A stretch of DNA of 44,249 nucleotides from an uncultured Porphyromonadaceae bacterium (GTDB lineage: Bacteria; Bacteroidota; Bacteroidia; Bacteroidales; UBA11471): the NCBI GenBank assembly GCA_900542765.1, contig UQOX01000022.1, positions 1-44,249 on the forward strand. Direction: 5' to 3'. The position numbers and the translations under genes are program-made. The notes beneath the pieces were generated by a model. That model searched no databases, was not told the origin of the DNA, and saw only the letters and a list, made by a program, of their open reading frames with translations. The number at the start of each line of letters is the position of its first letter. Within the stretch, counting starts at the first letter, position 1. This document shows positions 18,346-25,255 of the stretch, in pieces.

Positions 18346-18352
18346 AAGGAGG
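18346..18352 (+). promoter_or_regulatory. Strong Shine-Dalgarno before the GGGtGRT gene
   Basis: AAGGAGG lies 10 nt before the ATG at 18363. Bacteroidetes genes usually lack such a sequence, so its presence is notable and fixes the start codon. Confidence 0.75.
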
Positions 18353-18362
18353 ACAAGACACT

Positions 18363-19373
18363 ATGATAAGAGAAGTAAAATTCGAGAGCCAAGAACGCCG
18401 TATCAAACAAATCATCGCTGCTCTCAACGAAAACGGCATCAAAGACATCGAAGAGGCAAACGCCATCTGCGACCAATATGGTCTTGACCCCTACAAAACC
18501 TGCGAAGAGACCCAACCCATCTGCTTCGAAAACGCCAAGTGGGCCTACGTCGTAGGTTGCGCCATCGCCTTGAAAAAAGGCTGTAAAAACGCCGCCGAAG
18601 CTGCCGAAGCCATCGGTATCGGCCTGCAAGCCTTCTGCATTCCCGGCTCGGTAGCCGACGACCGCAAAGTAGGTCTCGGCCACGGTAACCTCGCCGCCCG
18701 TCTGCTGCGCGAAGAGACCAAATGCTTCGCCTTCCTCGCCGGCCACGAATCGTTCGCTGCCGCCGAAGGCGCCATCAAAATCGCCGCCAAAGCCGACAAA
18801 GTGCGCAAAGAGCCCCTGCGCTGCATCTTGAACGGCCTCGGAAAAGACGCCGCCCAAATCATCTCGCGCATCAACGGGTTCACCTATGTTCAGACACAGT
18901 TTGACTACTACACCGGCGAGCTGAAAGTCGTTCGCGAAATCGCTTACTCCGACGGTCCCCGCGCCAAAGTAAAATGCTACGGCGCCGACGACGTGCGCGA
19001 AGGCGTGGCCATCATGTGGCACGAAGGCGTAGATGTATCCATCACGGGTAACTCGACCAACCCCACCCGCTTCCAACACCCCGTAGCCGGCACTTACAAG
19101 AAAGAGTGCATCGAAAGAGGCAAAAAATACTTCTCGGTAGCATCGGGCGGCGGAACGGGCCGTACCCTCCACCCCGACAACATGGCCGCCGGCCCCGCCT
19201 CATACGGTATGACCGACACGATGGGCCGCATGCACAGCGACGCCCAATTCGCCGGTTCTTCGTCGGTACCCGCACACGTCGAGATGATGGGCTTCCTCGG
19301 TATCGGCAACAACCCCATGGTAGGTTGCACCGTAGCCTGCGCCGTCGACGTAGCCACCGCCCTCAACAAGTAA
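18363..19373 (+). CDS. GGGtGRT family protein
   Basis: A 336-residue soluble protein with the family-defining motif S261-GGGTGRT-LHPDN near the C-terminus. Many cysteines occur (C36, C47, C54, C66, C74, C92, C121 among others), fitting a metal- or Fe-S-binding protein. The conserved VGLGHGNLAARLL and FLAGHESFAAAEGAIKIA segments are easy to see. Family function is not established as far as I know. The constant partner is the IscU-like protein encoded 18 bp upstream, so this may be the client or co-scaffold of that cluster system. It has a strong Shine-Dalgarno, biased codon use like its partner, and a good terminator 22 bp after the stop. It shows no signal peptide or membrane segment. Family call is firm; function is open. 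Confidence 0.9.
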   Translation: MIREVKFESQERRIKQIIAALNENGIKDIEEANAICDQYGLDPYKTCEETQPICFENAKWAYVVGCAIALKKGCKNAAEAAEAIGIGLQAFCIPGSVADDRKVGLGHGNLAARLLREETKCFAFLAGHESFAAAEGAIKIAAKADKVRKEPLRCILNGLGKDAAQIISRINGFTYVQTQFDYYTGELKVVREIAYSDGPRAKVKCYGADDVREGVAIMWHEGVDVSITGNSTNPTRFQHPVAGTYKKECIERGKKYFSVASGGGTGRTLHPDNMAAGPASYGMTDTMGRMHSDAQFAGSSSVPAHVEMMGFLGIGNNPMVGCTVACAVDVATALNK

Positions 19374-19395
19374 CATAGAAAAATTATCCGCCTTC

Positions 19396-19432
19396 AAGCC
19401 CCCTGAGAAAACCTCATCAGGGGGCTTTTTTT
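19396..19432 (+). terminator. Terminator of the Fe-S scaffold/GGGtGRT operon
   Basis: An 11-bp stem (AAGCCCCCTGA/TCAGGGGGCTT) with a 10-nt loop, followed by a T-run. Confidence 0.92.
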
Positions 19433-19505
19433 ATGCACTTGACAAGAAATTCGTCTGGATACTTAAAAAAAAGAAGAATCTGAGTAAATAAATCACAATC
19501 ATTAT

Positions 19506-19513
19506 TACTTTTG
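19506..19513 (+). promoter_or_regulatory. -7 promoter box of the small lipoprotein gene
   Basis: TACTTTTG matches TAnnTTTG, 42 bp before the ATG at 19556; no clear -33 element. It overlaps the longer frame start at 19511, which is therefore unlikely. Confidence 0.55.
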
Positions 19514-19555
19514 TGTCATAACCGGAAAAACGAAATCACACCAAACAAATCTGTC

Positions 19556-20065
19556 ATGAAAACCAAACGTCTGTTTTTAGTTCTATTTGCAAGCATCATA
19601 GGCTGTGTATGCACACTCTCTTCCTGCGCCAAAGAGGGCGACTTGGGCGACCAAATGAGTGCTTGGGGAAATACAGGTGAAAACTCTTCGGGCTCAAACA
19701 AAGGCGGCGTACCGGAATATCTCCCGAGCGGAACCCTCATCAAATGGAACGGAAGCTACACCAGCGGAGGCAAAGAGTATGCCGAGTTGGACGCCCAACT
19801 CACCATCTTGAACGAGACCGACTGCCTCAGCAACTGGTCACCCGATTGGGGAACCTACACCTACGCCAAAACCAGTGAAAACACCGCCCGATTGAGTTTC
19901 TCCGTGGCACAAAGGTTATCGAGCGGCGTACGCTCGTTCCAATACACGACGACCCTCACCTTCACCGAAGGCAATAAATTCGTGATGACCGGCACGCGGT
20001 TTGTTTACAGCTCCATCACCGGCTCGGCCACTGCCCAACTGCACTGCACGGGTTCCATCAACTGA
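19556..20065 (+). CDS. Small lipoprotein of unknown function
   Basis: A protein of 169 residues with a type II signal peptide (lipobox LSSC, Cys about 24). A flexible Gly/Ser/Asn-rich linker follows, then about 120 residues of alternating beta-strand pattern (for example GTYTYAKTSENTARLSF and FQYTTTLTFTEGNKFVM). This suggests a small all-beta fold such as a lipocalin-like barrel, but I do not recognise a family. The start at 19556 fits both the promoter box and the signal peptide. The gene is followed by a GYF/CD225 membrane protein after 105 bp without an obvious terminator, so read-through is possible. Confidence 0.75.
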   Translation: MKTKRLFLVLFASIIGCVCTLSSCAKEGDLGDQMSAWGNTGENSSGSNKGGVPEYLPSGTLIKWNGSYTSGGKEYAELDAQLTILNETDCLSNWSPDWGTYTYAKTSENTARLSFSVAQRLSSGVRSFQYTTTLTFTEGNKFVMTGTRFVYSSITGSATAQLHCTGSIN

Positions 20066-20170
20066 CGGCTCGATTGCCTCTTGCGCGGTGGGAATCCACC
20101 GGTCGAAAGACGCCGATGCCTCCCGCCTACCCAAATGACGCTATTGATTACCCCCATATATCCCTACACT

Positions 20171-20665
20171 ATGGAATTTTACATTTTAATCGACGGAAAA
20201 ACCGAAGGGCCGTTCAGTCTCGAAAAGTTGAAAGAGATGCCCGTTACGCCGCAAACGAAAGTTTGGCGACAAGGCATGCCCGAATGGCTGCCGGCCGAAC
20301 AAGTGGGAGAGCTGAATTTCCTGTTCGGCACGCCTCCTCCCGCACCGGCCATGGACGACAACCGCCGCCAAGCCGAATCGTCCACGTTAAAAATCGCACC
20401 GCGCACCTGGCTGGTCGAGTCTATCCTCATAACGGTACTCTGCTGCCTGCCTTTCGGCATCGTCGGCATTGTCTATGCCAGCAAAGTGAGCACCTTGCTG
20501 AACATAGGGCAATATGATGAAGCCGTAGCGGCAAGCAAAGAGGCTGGGAAATGGGTGAAAATAGGATTCATAACCGGTCTCATCGGCATTATCCTGTATG
20601 TTCTCGTCGTATTCCTCGTCATATACACGACCGACACCTCTGACATGTCATGCATCGATGTATAA
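20171..20665 (+). CDS. GYF_2 domain - CD225/dispanin membrane protein
   Basis: A 164-residue protein in two parts. Residues 1-55 form a GYF_2-type module (FYILIDGKTEGPFSLEKL then WRQGMPEWLPAE), which in other proteins binds proline-rich peptides. After a Pro/Ala linker comes a CD225/dispanin domain (about 80-160): first hydrophobic segment VESILITVLCCLPFGIVGIV, the YASKVSTLLNIGQYDEA loop, then a second transmembrane helix. CD225 is the domain of eukaryotic IFITM proteins; its bacterial role is unknown. The GYF part is expected in the cytosol. The following DUF2752 gene starts inside this gene's last codons, so the two are translationally coupled. The ATG at 20171 is chosen because it opens the GYF fold directly. 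Confidence 0.86.
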   Translation: MEFYILIDGKTEGPFSLEKLKEMPVTPQTKVWRQGMPEWLPAEQVGELNFLFGTPPPAPAMDDNRRQAESSTLKIAPRTWLVESILITVLCCLPFGIVGIVYASKVSTLLNIGQYDEAVAASKEAGKWVKIGFITGLIGIILYVLVVFLVIYTTDTSDMSCIDV

Positions 20666-21044
20666 AGCCAGAATAAAAAAGAAACACATCGCATGGACGC
20701 TTCTCGTCCTTGTGATGTGTTTTATTTTTTACACGCTCGACCCAAGCGAATGCCGGGTGTTTCCCCGCTGTCCGTTTCTCACGCTCACCGGGTGGGAATG
20801 CCCCGGCTGCGGCAGCCAACGGGCTTTGCACAGCCTGCTGCATCTGCACCTTGCCGACGCCCTGCGTTACAACGCCTTGCTGGTACTCTCGATTCCCTAT
20901 ATCGCGTTGCTCCTTTTCGCCGAAGCCTACCGCACGCGATTTCCCAAATTCTATCTGCGCGTGCACAAGCCCCTCTATGTATGGAGCTACCTCGCAGCCG
21001 TCATTCTCTGGGGAGTGGGGCGCAACCTTGTCGCGGGATTCTGA
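20658..21044 (+). CDS. DUF2752 membrane protein
   Basis: A 128-residue inner-membrane protein with three hydrophobic helices and the DUF2752 signature: PSECRVFPRCPFLTLTG then ECPGCGSQRALHSLLH, with CPGCG and the following RA as the hallmark. The paired cysteines suggest metal or redox chemistry near the membrane face, but no function is established. It overlaps the GYF/CD225 gene by 8 bp, which implies coupled translation and probably a shared complex. A long hairpin terminator follows. The frame extends further upstream, but only the ATG at 20658 avoids a long overlap. Confidence 0.87.
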   Translation: MYKARIKKKHIAWTLLVLVMCFIFYTLDPSECRVFPRCPFLTLTGWECPGCGSQRALHSLLHLHLADALRYNALLVLSIPYIALLLFAEAYRTRFPKFYLRVHKPLYVWSYLAAVILWGVGRNLVAGF

Positions 21045-21084
21045 CGACTGGACGCCCGAAAATACCCCATCTTACAAATAAAGA

Positions 21085-21127
21085 AAACCTCCAATCGGCG
21101 GCCGATGTGGTCGCCGATTGGAGGTTT
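21085..21127. terminator. Bidirectional terminator between converging operons
   Basis: A 16-bp perfect stem (AAACCTCCAATCGGCG and its complement) with an 11-nt loop, between the DUF2752 gene and the minus-strand PAP2 gene. Confidence 0.85.
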
Positions 21128-21213
21128 ATACCGTTTCGGAACAACAGAAAATCTCTGTTTCCGATAGATATTTTTCTTCCTCTCTGAGAAGCATGCCGCT
21201 TTCACGCTGCCGC

Positions 21214-22143
21214 TCACGACACATAGGCGGTGTACCGCTCCATGAAACGGCGGAAGGCCGGCCAGCGCATCAAGACCTGTTCGAAAAGCAAGATACCCAC
21301 CAAGGCACAGAGTATGCCCAGCAGCACGTCGATGAGATAATGATGGCCCGAATAGACGGCCGTGAACCATATTCCCACCGTGATGACACCAAAAAGGGCA
21401 ATGAGCCACTTCTTGCAACGTCCCATGATGGCGTAGACAAAAGCGACGAGCATATAGGCCGAGTGCAACGAAGGCAATGCCGCGAAGACATTGGCATTGC
21501 GGCCATACATGGGGGCAAAAATCTCCATGCCCACCAAGGCGTCGAAGCGGCCCAGCCCGGCCACATTCCCGGGCGTACCGAGAACCGGTTCAAAGCCATA
21601 CTCCATGACATACCAGGGCGGAGCCGCAGGGTGTATATAATATCCGGCAAATCCGATGAGATTGACCAGCAAAAAGACGACAGAAAACCGCAAGGCCAAC
21701 GCCCGGCGCCCCCGGAGAAAAAGGAAGAGGGCAAAAAGCACCGGCACCGGCACCCAACAGAGATAGAACAGGCCGGCAAAGAAATCGGCCACAACGGCAT
21801 GGTGCTCGTTGAAAAACTCGCAAAGGGTCATTCGCACGCCATCGACATCGATGCCGAAAAGGGTTTTCTCGGCCGTATAAAGGCCGGCCACATCGATGTC
21901 GTTGACCTTGTAATTGGGCCACACCCGCATCCAGTCATACGAGACGGCAAATATAACAAACGGAAGGAGGGTCATGAGCAGCTTGCGGGTGTAGGGCGAG
22001 GCAAAAAACAGGACGCCGAGGAGCACCGCCATCGCCACATGTTCGGGCCGCAGGCCGATAAACAGAGCGGTCATGAGCAGAAAAAGGAGCAAGACGGCCA
22101 CAGCCGTGAGCGAATCCTTCCGACGGGGAAAAGAGGTTGTCAT
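21214..22143 (-). CDS. PAP2-family membrane enzyme, probable inositol phosphorylceramide synthase
   Basis: A 309-residue membrane protein with about six to eight helices. The PAP2 catalytic motifs are PSLHS (224-228, H227) and YSGHHYLIDVLLG (H267 or H268 as nucleophile, with D272). HPAAPPWY at 171-178 is typical of the PAP2_3 group that includes eukaryotic and bacterial phosphorylceramide and sphingomyelin synthases. It is last in a four-gene operon whose other members make a phosphatidylinositol-type lipid. The likely reaction is transfer of the phosphoinositol head group to ceramide or dihydroceramide. Family is firm; the sphingolipid acceptor is inferred from the B. thetaiotaomicron cluster. 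Alternative: a generic lipid phosphatase. Confidence 0.85.
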   Translation of the reverse strand: MTTSFPRRKDSLTAVAVLLLFLLMTALFIGLRPEHVAMAVLLGVLFFASPYTRKLLMTLLPFVIFAVSYDWMRVWPNYKVNDIDVAGLYTAEKTLFGIDVDGVRMTLCEFFNEHHAVVADFFAGLFYLCWVPVPVLFALFLFLRGRRALALRFSVVFLLVNLIGFAGYYIHPAAPPWYVMEYGFEPVLGTPGNVAGLGRFDALVGMEIFAPMYGRNANVFAALPSLHSAYMLVAFVYAIMGRCKKWLIALFGVITVGIWFTAVYSGHHYLIDVLLGILCALVGILLFEQVLMRWPAFRRFMERYTAYVS

Positions 22144-22158
22144 GGGACGCGTAACCGA

Positions 22159-22815
22159 TTATTTTCCTTCATTGAACAAGCGATAGCAATGGGCCACCCG
22201 CACAAAAGCCGTGACATTGGCCAAGAGGGCGATAAGAGCCAAGGGCAGTGCGAGAATGAGTATCGGGTCGAATGCCGTGCAGTCGCCGAATATGCCACAA
22301 AAAAGCGCGCCCAGGCTGGTGAGTACCACCCGTTCGGGACGCTGCATGAGTCCCACTTTGCACTCCAAGCCCAGCCCTTCGGCCCGTGCCCTCACATAGC
22401 TCACCATGATCGAGCCGATGAGCGCGACAAAGGCAACAATGGCCCAAGCCACATATCCTTGCAGGACAAGGAAAAAGAAAAGGCCGAAAAGGGTGAAGAG
22501 CTCGCTATACCGGTCGAGCACCGAGTCGTAGAAGGCTCCAAAGCGGGAAACCTTATTGCCCATGCGGGCCACACGGCCGTCGAGCATGTCGAAAAGGCCG
22601 GCAAAAAGCACAACGCCGCCGCCCAGCCCCACATAGAAGAACGATTCTTCACGAGCCAAATAGCCGGCATAAATAAAGAGAGCCGCCGCGACGATATTGA
22701 GCACCAGGCCGGTGGTGGTGATGACATTGGGCGTCACGCCCATTTTTATCAGCCCCTTCACAACGGGGTTGATGATTTTGTAGATGAGTTGTTGCAGATA
22801 ATCGCGATAATGCAT
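22159..22815 (-). CDS. CDP-alcohol phosphatidyltransferase, probable phosphatidylinositol-phosphate synthase
   Basis: A 218-residue integral membrane enzyme with about six helices. The family motif is complete: D76, D79-G80, A83-R84, G93, D97 and D101, which bind the divalent metal and CDP-diacylglycerol. Neighbours in the operon, a PgpA-like phosphatase and a PAP2 enzyme of the phosphorylceramide synthase type, point to inositol 1-phosphate as the acceptor, as in the Bacteroides inositol-lipid pathway; the motif alone would also allow glycerol phosphate or serine. Spacing is 15 bp to the genes on both sides. Start at 22815 gives a short amphipathic N-terminus before the first helix. Confidence 0.88.
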   Translation of the reverse strand: MHYRDYLQQLIYKIINPVVKGLIKMGVTPNVITTTGLVLNIVAAALFIYAGYLAREESFFYVGLGGGVVLFAGLFDMLDGRVARMGNKVSRFGAFYDSVLDRYSELFTLFGLFFFLVLQGYVAWAIVAFVALIGSIMVSYVRARAEGLGLECKVGLMQRPERVVLTSLGALFCGIFGDCTAFDPILILALPLALIALLANVTAFVRVAHCYRLFNEGK

Positions 22816-22830
22816 AAGTCTATTTCGATT

Positions 22831-23295
22831 TTATCTTTTATGAGAAGTCAGGAGTCTGTCGAAGCGGCAGTCGCAGTAGACAAACTTCCGCTGCAACTGG
22901 TAGTTCCAGAAAAACGAAACGAGGAGCGCCACGATGATTTTGGGCAAAAGAAAGAGGTTGACCGAGACAAGGGCATTCAACCGGTCGACCCAGGCCATGC
23001 GCATCACCCCTTCGGTGAGGAGATAAGTGCCAGCGGTATTGAGCAGTATGCTTCCGCTCCATACCAATAAATATTTCAAAGCAATGAGGTGTTTCGACGA
23101 AGAGACGCTGAACACCCATTTGTAATTGATGCAGCAGTTGACCACGCCTCCCGAGAATGCGCCGAGGAAAGTGGCTGCGACATAGTAGAGCCCGCAAAAA
23201 TTGACCAGGAGAAAGGTCACGGCAAAATCGACGGCGCTGGCTATCTGAGCCGAGCACATGGCCTTGAAAAATAATATGAACGAACGTCGCGACAT
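22831..23295 (-). CDS. GtrA-like membrane protein in the lipid operon
   Basis: A 154-residue protein with four predicted helices and the GtrA pattern: FFKAMCSAQIASAVDFAVTF at the first helix, GAFSGGVVNCCINYKWVF after the second, and a C-terminal FFWNYQLQRKFVY. GtrA proteins often help move lipid-linked sugars across the inner membrane. In this operon it may help flip or present a lipid intermediate; that is inference. It starts 1 bp after the PgpA-like stop and ends 15 bp before the CDP-alcohol transferase, so it is co-transcribed. A second, unrelated GtrA gene lies at 35.4 kb. Confidence 0.85.
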   Translation of the reverse strand: MSRRSFILFFKAMCSAQIASAVDFAVTFLLVNFCGLYYVAATFLGAFSGGVVNCCINYKWVFSVSSSKHLIALKYLLVWSGSILLNTAGTYLLTEGVMRMAWVDRLNALVSVNLFLLPKIIVALLVSFFWNYQLQRKFVYCDCRFDRLLTSHKR

Positions 23296-23296
23296 C

Positions 23297-23776
23297 TTAT
23301 CCTATCAAAAAGCGAGCCGCGCCGAGCAACACCGCGCTGTAAACGCCGGCCAAAATATCGTCCATCATAATGCCCATTCCGCCTCCGAGACGCTCCATGC
23401 GGCGCACGCCGAGCGGCTTGACAATATCGAAAAAACGGAACAGGACAAAGGCGGCCACCACATACCACCACCCGCCGTCGGGGACGACAAGCAACGGAAT
23501 CCACACGCCCACCATCTCGTCGACGACGACGCGCGAAGGGTCTTCGCCCCAATGTTTCTCCATCACACCGCTCGAATAGACACCCTGCACGGTGAAGTAG
23601 ACAACCAAAACGGCCAACAGCACCTGCAACTGGGCAAAAGGCAACAGGAAATAGCCCGCCACCCACAGCAGCACTGCCAACAGCGCGCCGGCCGTACCGG
23701 GAGCCACAGGCGAAAATCCGGAGCCGAAACCTGTTGCCACAAGGAGATGAAAAAAAGGTGGTTTTTGTGCCGACAT
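23297..23776 (-). CDS. PgpA-like lipid phosphatase, probable phosphatidylinositol-phosphate phosphatase
   Basis: A 159-residue protein of the phosphatidylglycerophosphatase A family. It shows the GFGSGFSPVAPGTAGAL segment, VVDEMVGVWIPLL with the acidic metal-binding pair, FRFFDIVKPLGVRR, and a terminal MMDDILAGVYSAV. It is first in the operon with GtrA, CDP-alcohol transferase and PAP2 genes. In that setting the expected substrate is phosphatidylinositol phosphate made by the transferase; phosphatidylglycerol phosphate is the alternative. The frame can be extended to 23818, but a full promoter occupies 23806-23836, so the ATG at 23776 is the real start. Confidence 0.86.
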   Translation of the reverse strand: MSAQKPPFFHLLVATGFGSGFSPVAPGTAGALLAVLLWVAGYFLLPFAQLQVLLAVLVVYFTVQGVYSSGVMEKHWGEDPSRVVVDEMVGVWIPLLVVPDGGWWYVVAAFVLFRFFDIVKPLGVRRMERLGGGMGIMMDDILAGVYSAVLLGAARFLIG

Positions 23777-23805
23777 AGAGAGTGATGCTGTACTGAAATT
23801 TCGCG

Positions 23806-23836
23806 CAAAAATACGCATTCTGTTCTACACTGCCAA
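23806..23836 (-). promoter_or_regulatory. Full-consensus promoter of the inositol-lipid-type operon
   Basis: Reverse strand: TTG (23834-23836), 20 bp, TATTTTTG (23806-23813). The predicted transcript begins about 20-25 nt before the PgpA-like ATG. Confidence 0.8.
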
Positions 23837-23942
23837 GCCGTAAGCCCCCAATTCGATTATCCGAAAGGGCTGTTATTGTGTCGGAGAAGTCTCTTTTCAA
23901 GGCATCGGCGTCTTTTTTCCGGCTGCCGGCCGGCAAAATGTG

Positions 23943-25235
23943 TCACGAATAGCGGCGCGGATAGCGCAACATGATCGCCAACAACGCAAAAGCCCCCAGC
24001 AACACCGGATAGTAGAGGTAGCGGATTATCGACAAGGGCGAGAGTTGGGTAAGCCCCGCGGCAATAAGCAATTGGGCTCCATAGGGAATAAGCCCCTGCA
24101 CCGCACAGGAGAAGGTATCGAGAATACTTGCCGTTTTACGGGCATCGAGGCCATAACGCTCGGTAATGTCATGAGCTATCGAGCCGGTAGTGATGATGGC
24201 GATGGTGTTGTTGGCCGTGCAGAGGTTGGCCAGGGAGACCAAGGCGGCAATGCTCAACTCGGCCCATCTTTTGGAAGAGACATGGGCCGTGAGTCGAGAG
24301 ATGATAAATTCCATACCGCCATTGAAGCGTATCAGTTCGAGCATACCGCCGGCCAGCAACGTGACGATAATCAGTTCGCCCATACCGGTAATCCCCTCTC
24401 CCATTGCCGACAGGCAACCGAAGATGTCATAACCACCGGTAAAGACCCCTATCACCGCCGTGGCAAAAAGGCCCAATGTCAGCACCAGCATCACATGGAC
24501 TCCGGCCAAGGCCGTGAGCAGGACGACGATATAGGGCACAACCTTCAACCACTCCACCGGCGCCGAAGGTGCTGGAATATCGAGACGGAAGCCGACAATC
24601 GTATAGTAGGCCACCAGCAGCAGAGCGGCGGGCAAAACAATCAAGATGTTCACGCGGAACTTGTCTTTCATCTCACACATCTGCGTGCGGGTGGCGGCGA
24701 TGGTCGTGTCGGATATGAACGACAGGTTATCGCCGAAGAATGCGCCCCCCACGACGATGGCCGTGATATAAGGCATGGCGATGCCGGTCTTGTCGGCCAG
24801 GCCGGCAGCCACCGGCACCAAAGCCACGATTGTCCCCACCGACGTTCCCACCGAGAGGGAGATAAAACACGACGCCACAAAAAGCCCTACCAGCAGGAAG
24901 TGATCGGGCAAGAGCCACAACGTCAGATTGACCGTTGCATCGATGGCCCCCATAGCCTTGGCCGACTGGGCAAAGGCTCCTGCCAGGATAAAAATCCATA
25001 TCATCAGGAGTATGTTCTTGTCGGCAGCCCCTTCGGAAAACCGGGCTATGCGAGCGCTCAACGACAAGCCTTCGGTAAGAGCCACCGCCACCATCGAGGC
25101 GACAATGAAGGCCACCGTAATGGGCACGGCATAGAAATCGTCGACCCATATCGAAGCCAGCAGATAAACGCCCAAAAAGACAAACAGCGGTACCAACGCC
25201 CTGATGCCGGAACGTCGCGGTGTGAGAGTCTCCAT
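23943..25235 (-). CDS. Na+/H+ antiporter, NhaC family
   Basis: A 430-residue inner-membrane antiporter with about eleven helices. Family segments are clear: FILAGAFAQSAKAMGA, SLSVGTSVGTIVALVPVA and GGAFFGDNLSFISDTTIAATRTQ, the last with the acidic residues expected in ion binding. It exchanges Na+ for H+ or a related solute. It starts 20 bp after the D-lactate dehydrogenase stop, so the two form an operon. That link suggests a role in pH or Na+ balance during acid formation, or in lactate-coupled exchange, as some NhaC relatives are malate/lactate antiporters. The exchanged solute cannot be read from sequence. Confidence 0.9.
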   Translation of the reverse strand: METLTPRRSGIRALVPLFVFLGVYLLASIWVDDFYAVPITVAFIVASMVAVALTEGLSLSARIARFSEGAADKNILLMIWIFILAGAFAQSAKAMGAIDATVNLTLWLLPDHFLLVGLFVASCFISLSVGTSVGTIVALVPVAAGLADKTGIAMPYITAIVVGGAFFGDNLSFISDTTIAATRTQMCEMKDKFRVNILIVLPAALLLVAYYTIVGFRLDIPAPSAPVEWLKVVPYIVVLLTALAGVHVMLVLTLGLFATAVIGVFTGGYDIFGCLSAMGEGITGMGELIIVTLLAGGMLELIRFNGGMEFIISRLTAHVSSKRWAELSIAALVSLANLCTANNTIAIITTGSIAHDITERYGLDARKTASILDTFSCAVQGLIPYGAQLLIAAGLTQLSPLSIIRYLYYPVLLGAFALLAIMLRYPRRYS

Positions 25236-25255
25236 ATCGAAAAAAAATAGCCGTA

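Noticed and set aside
21118..23070. 650-residue plus-strand frame across the lipid operon
   Set aside because: Low-complexity His/Gly/Lys-rich translation opposite three clear minus-strand membrane protein genes; a shadow of their codon bias.
23940..25250. 436-residue plus-strand frame opposite the NhaC antiporter
   Set aside because: Its His/Gln/Arg-rich translation has no fold-like pattern, while the minus-strand protein is a clear NhaC member.
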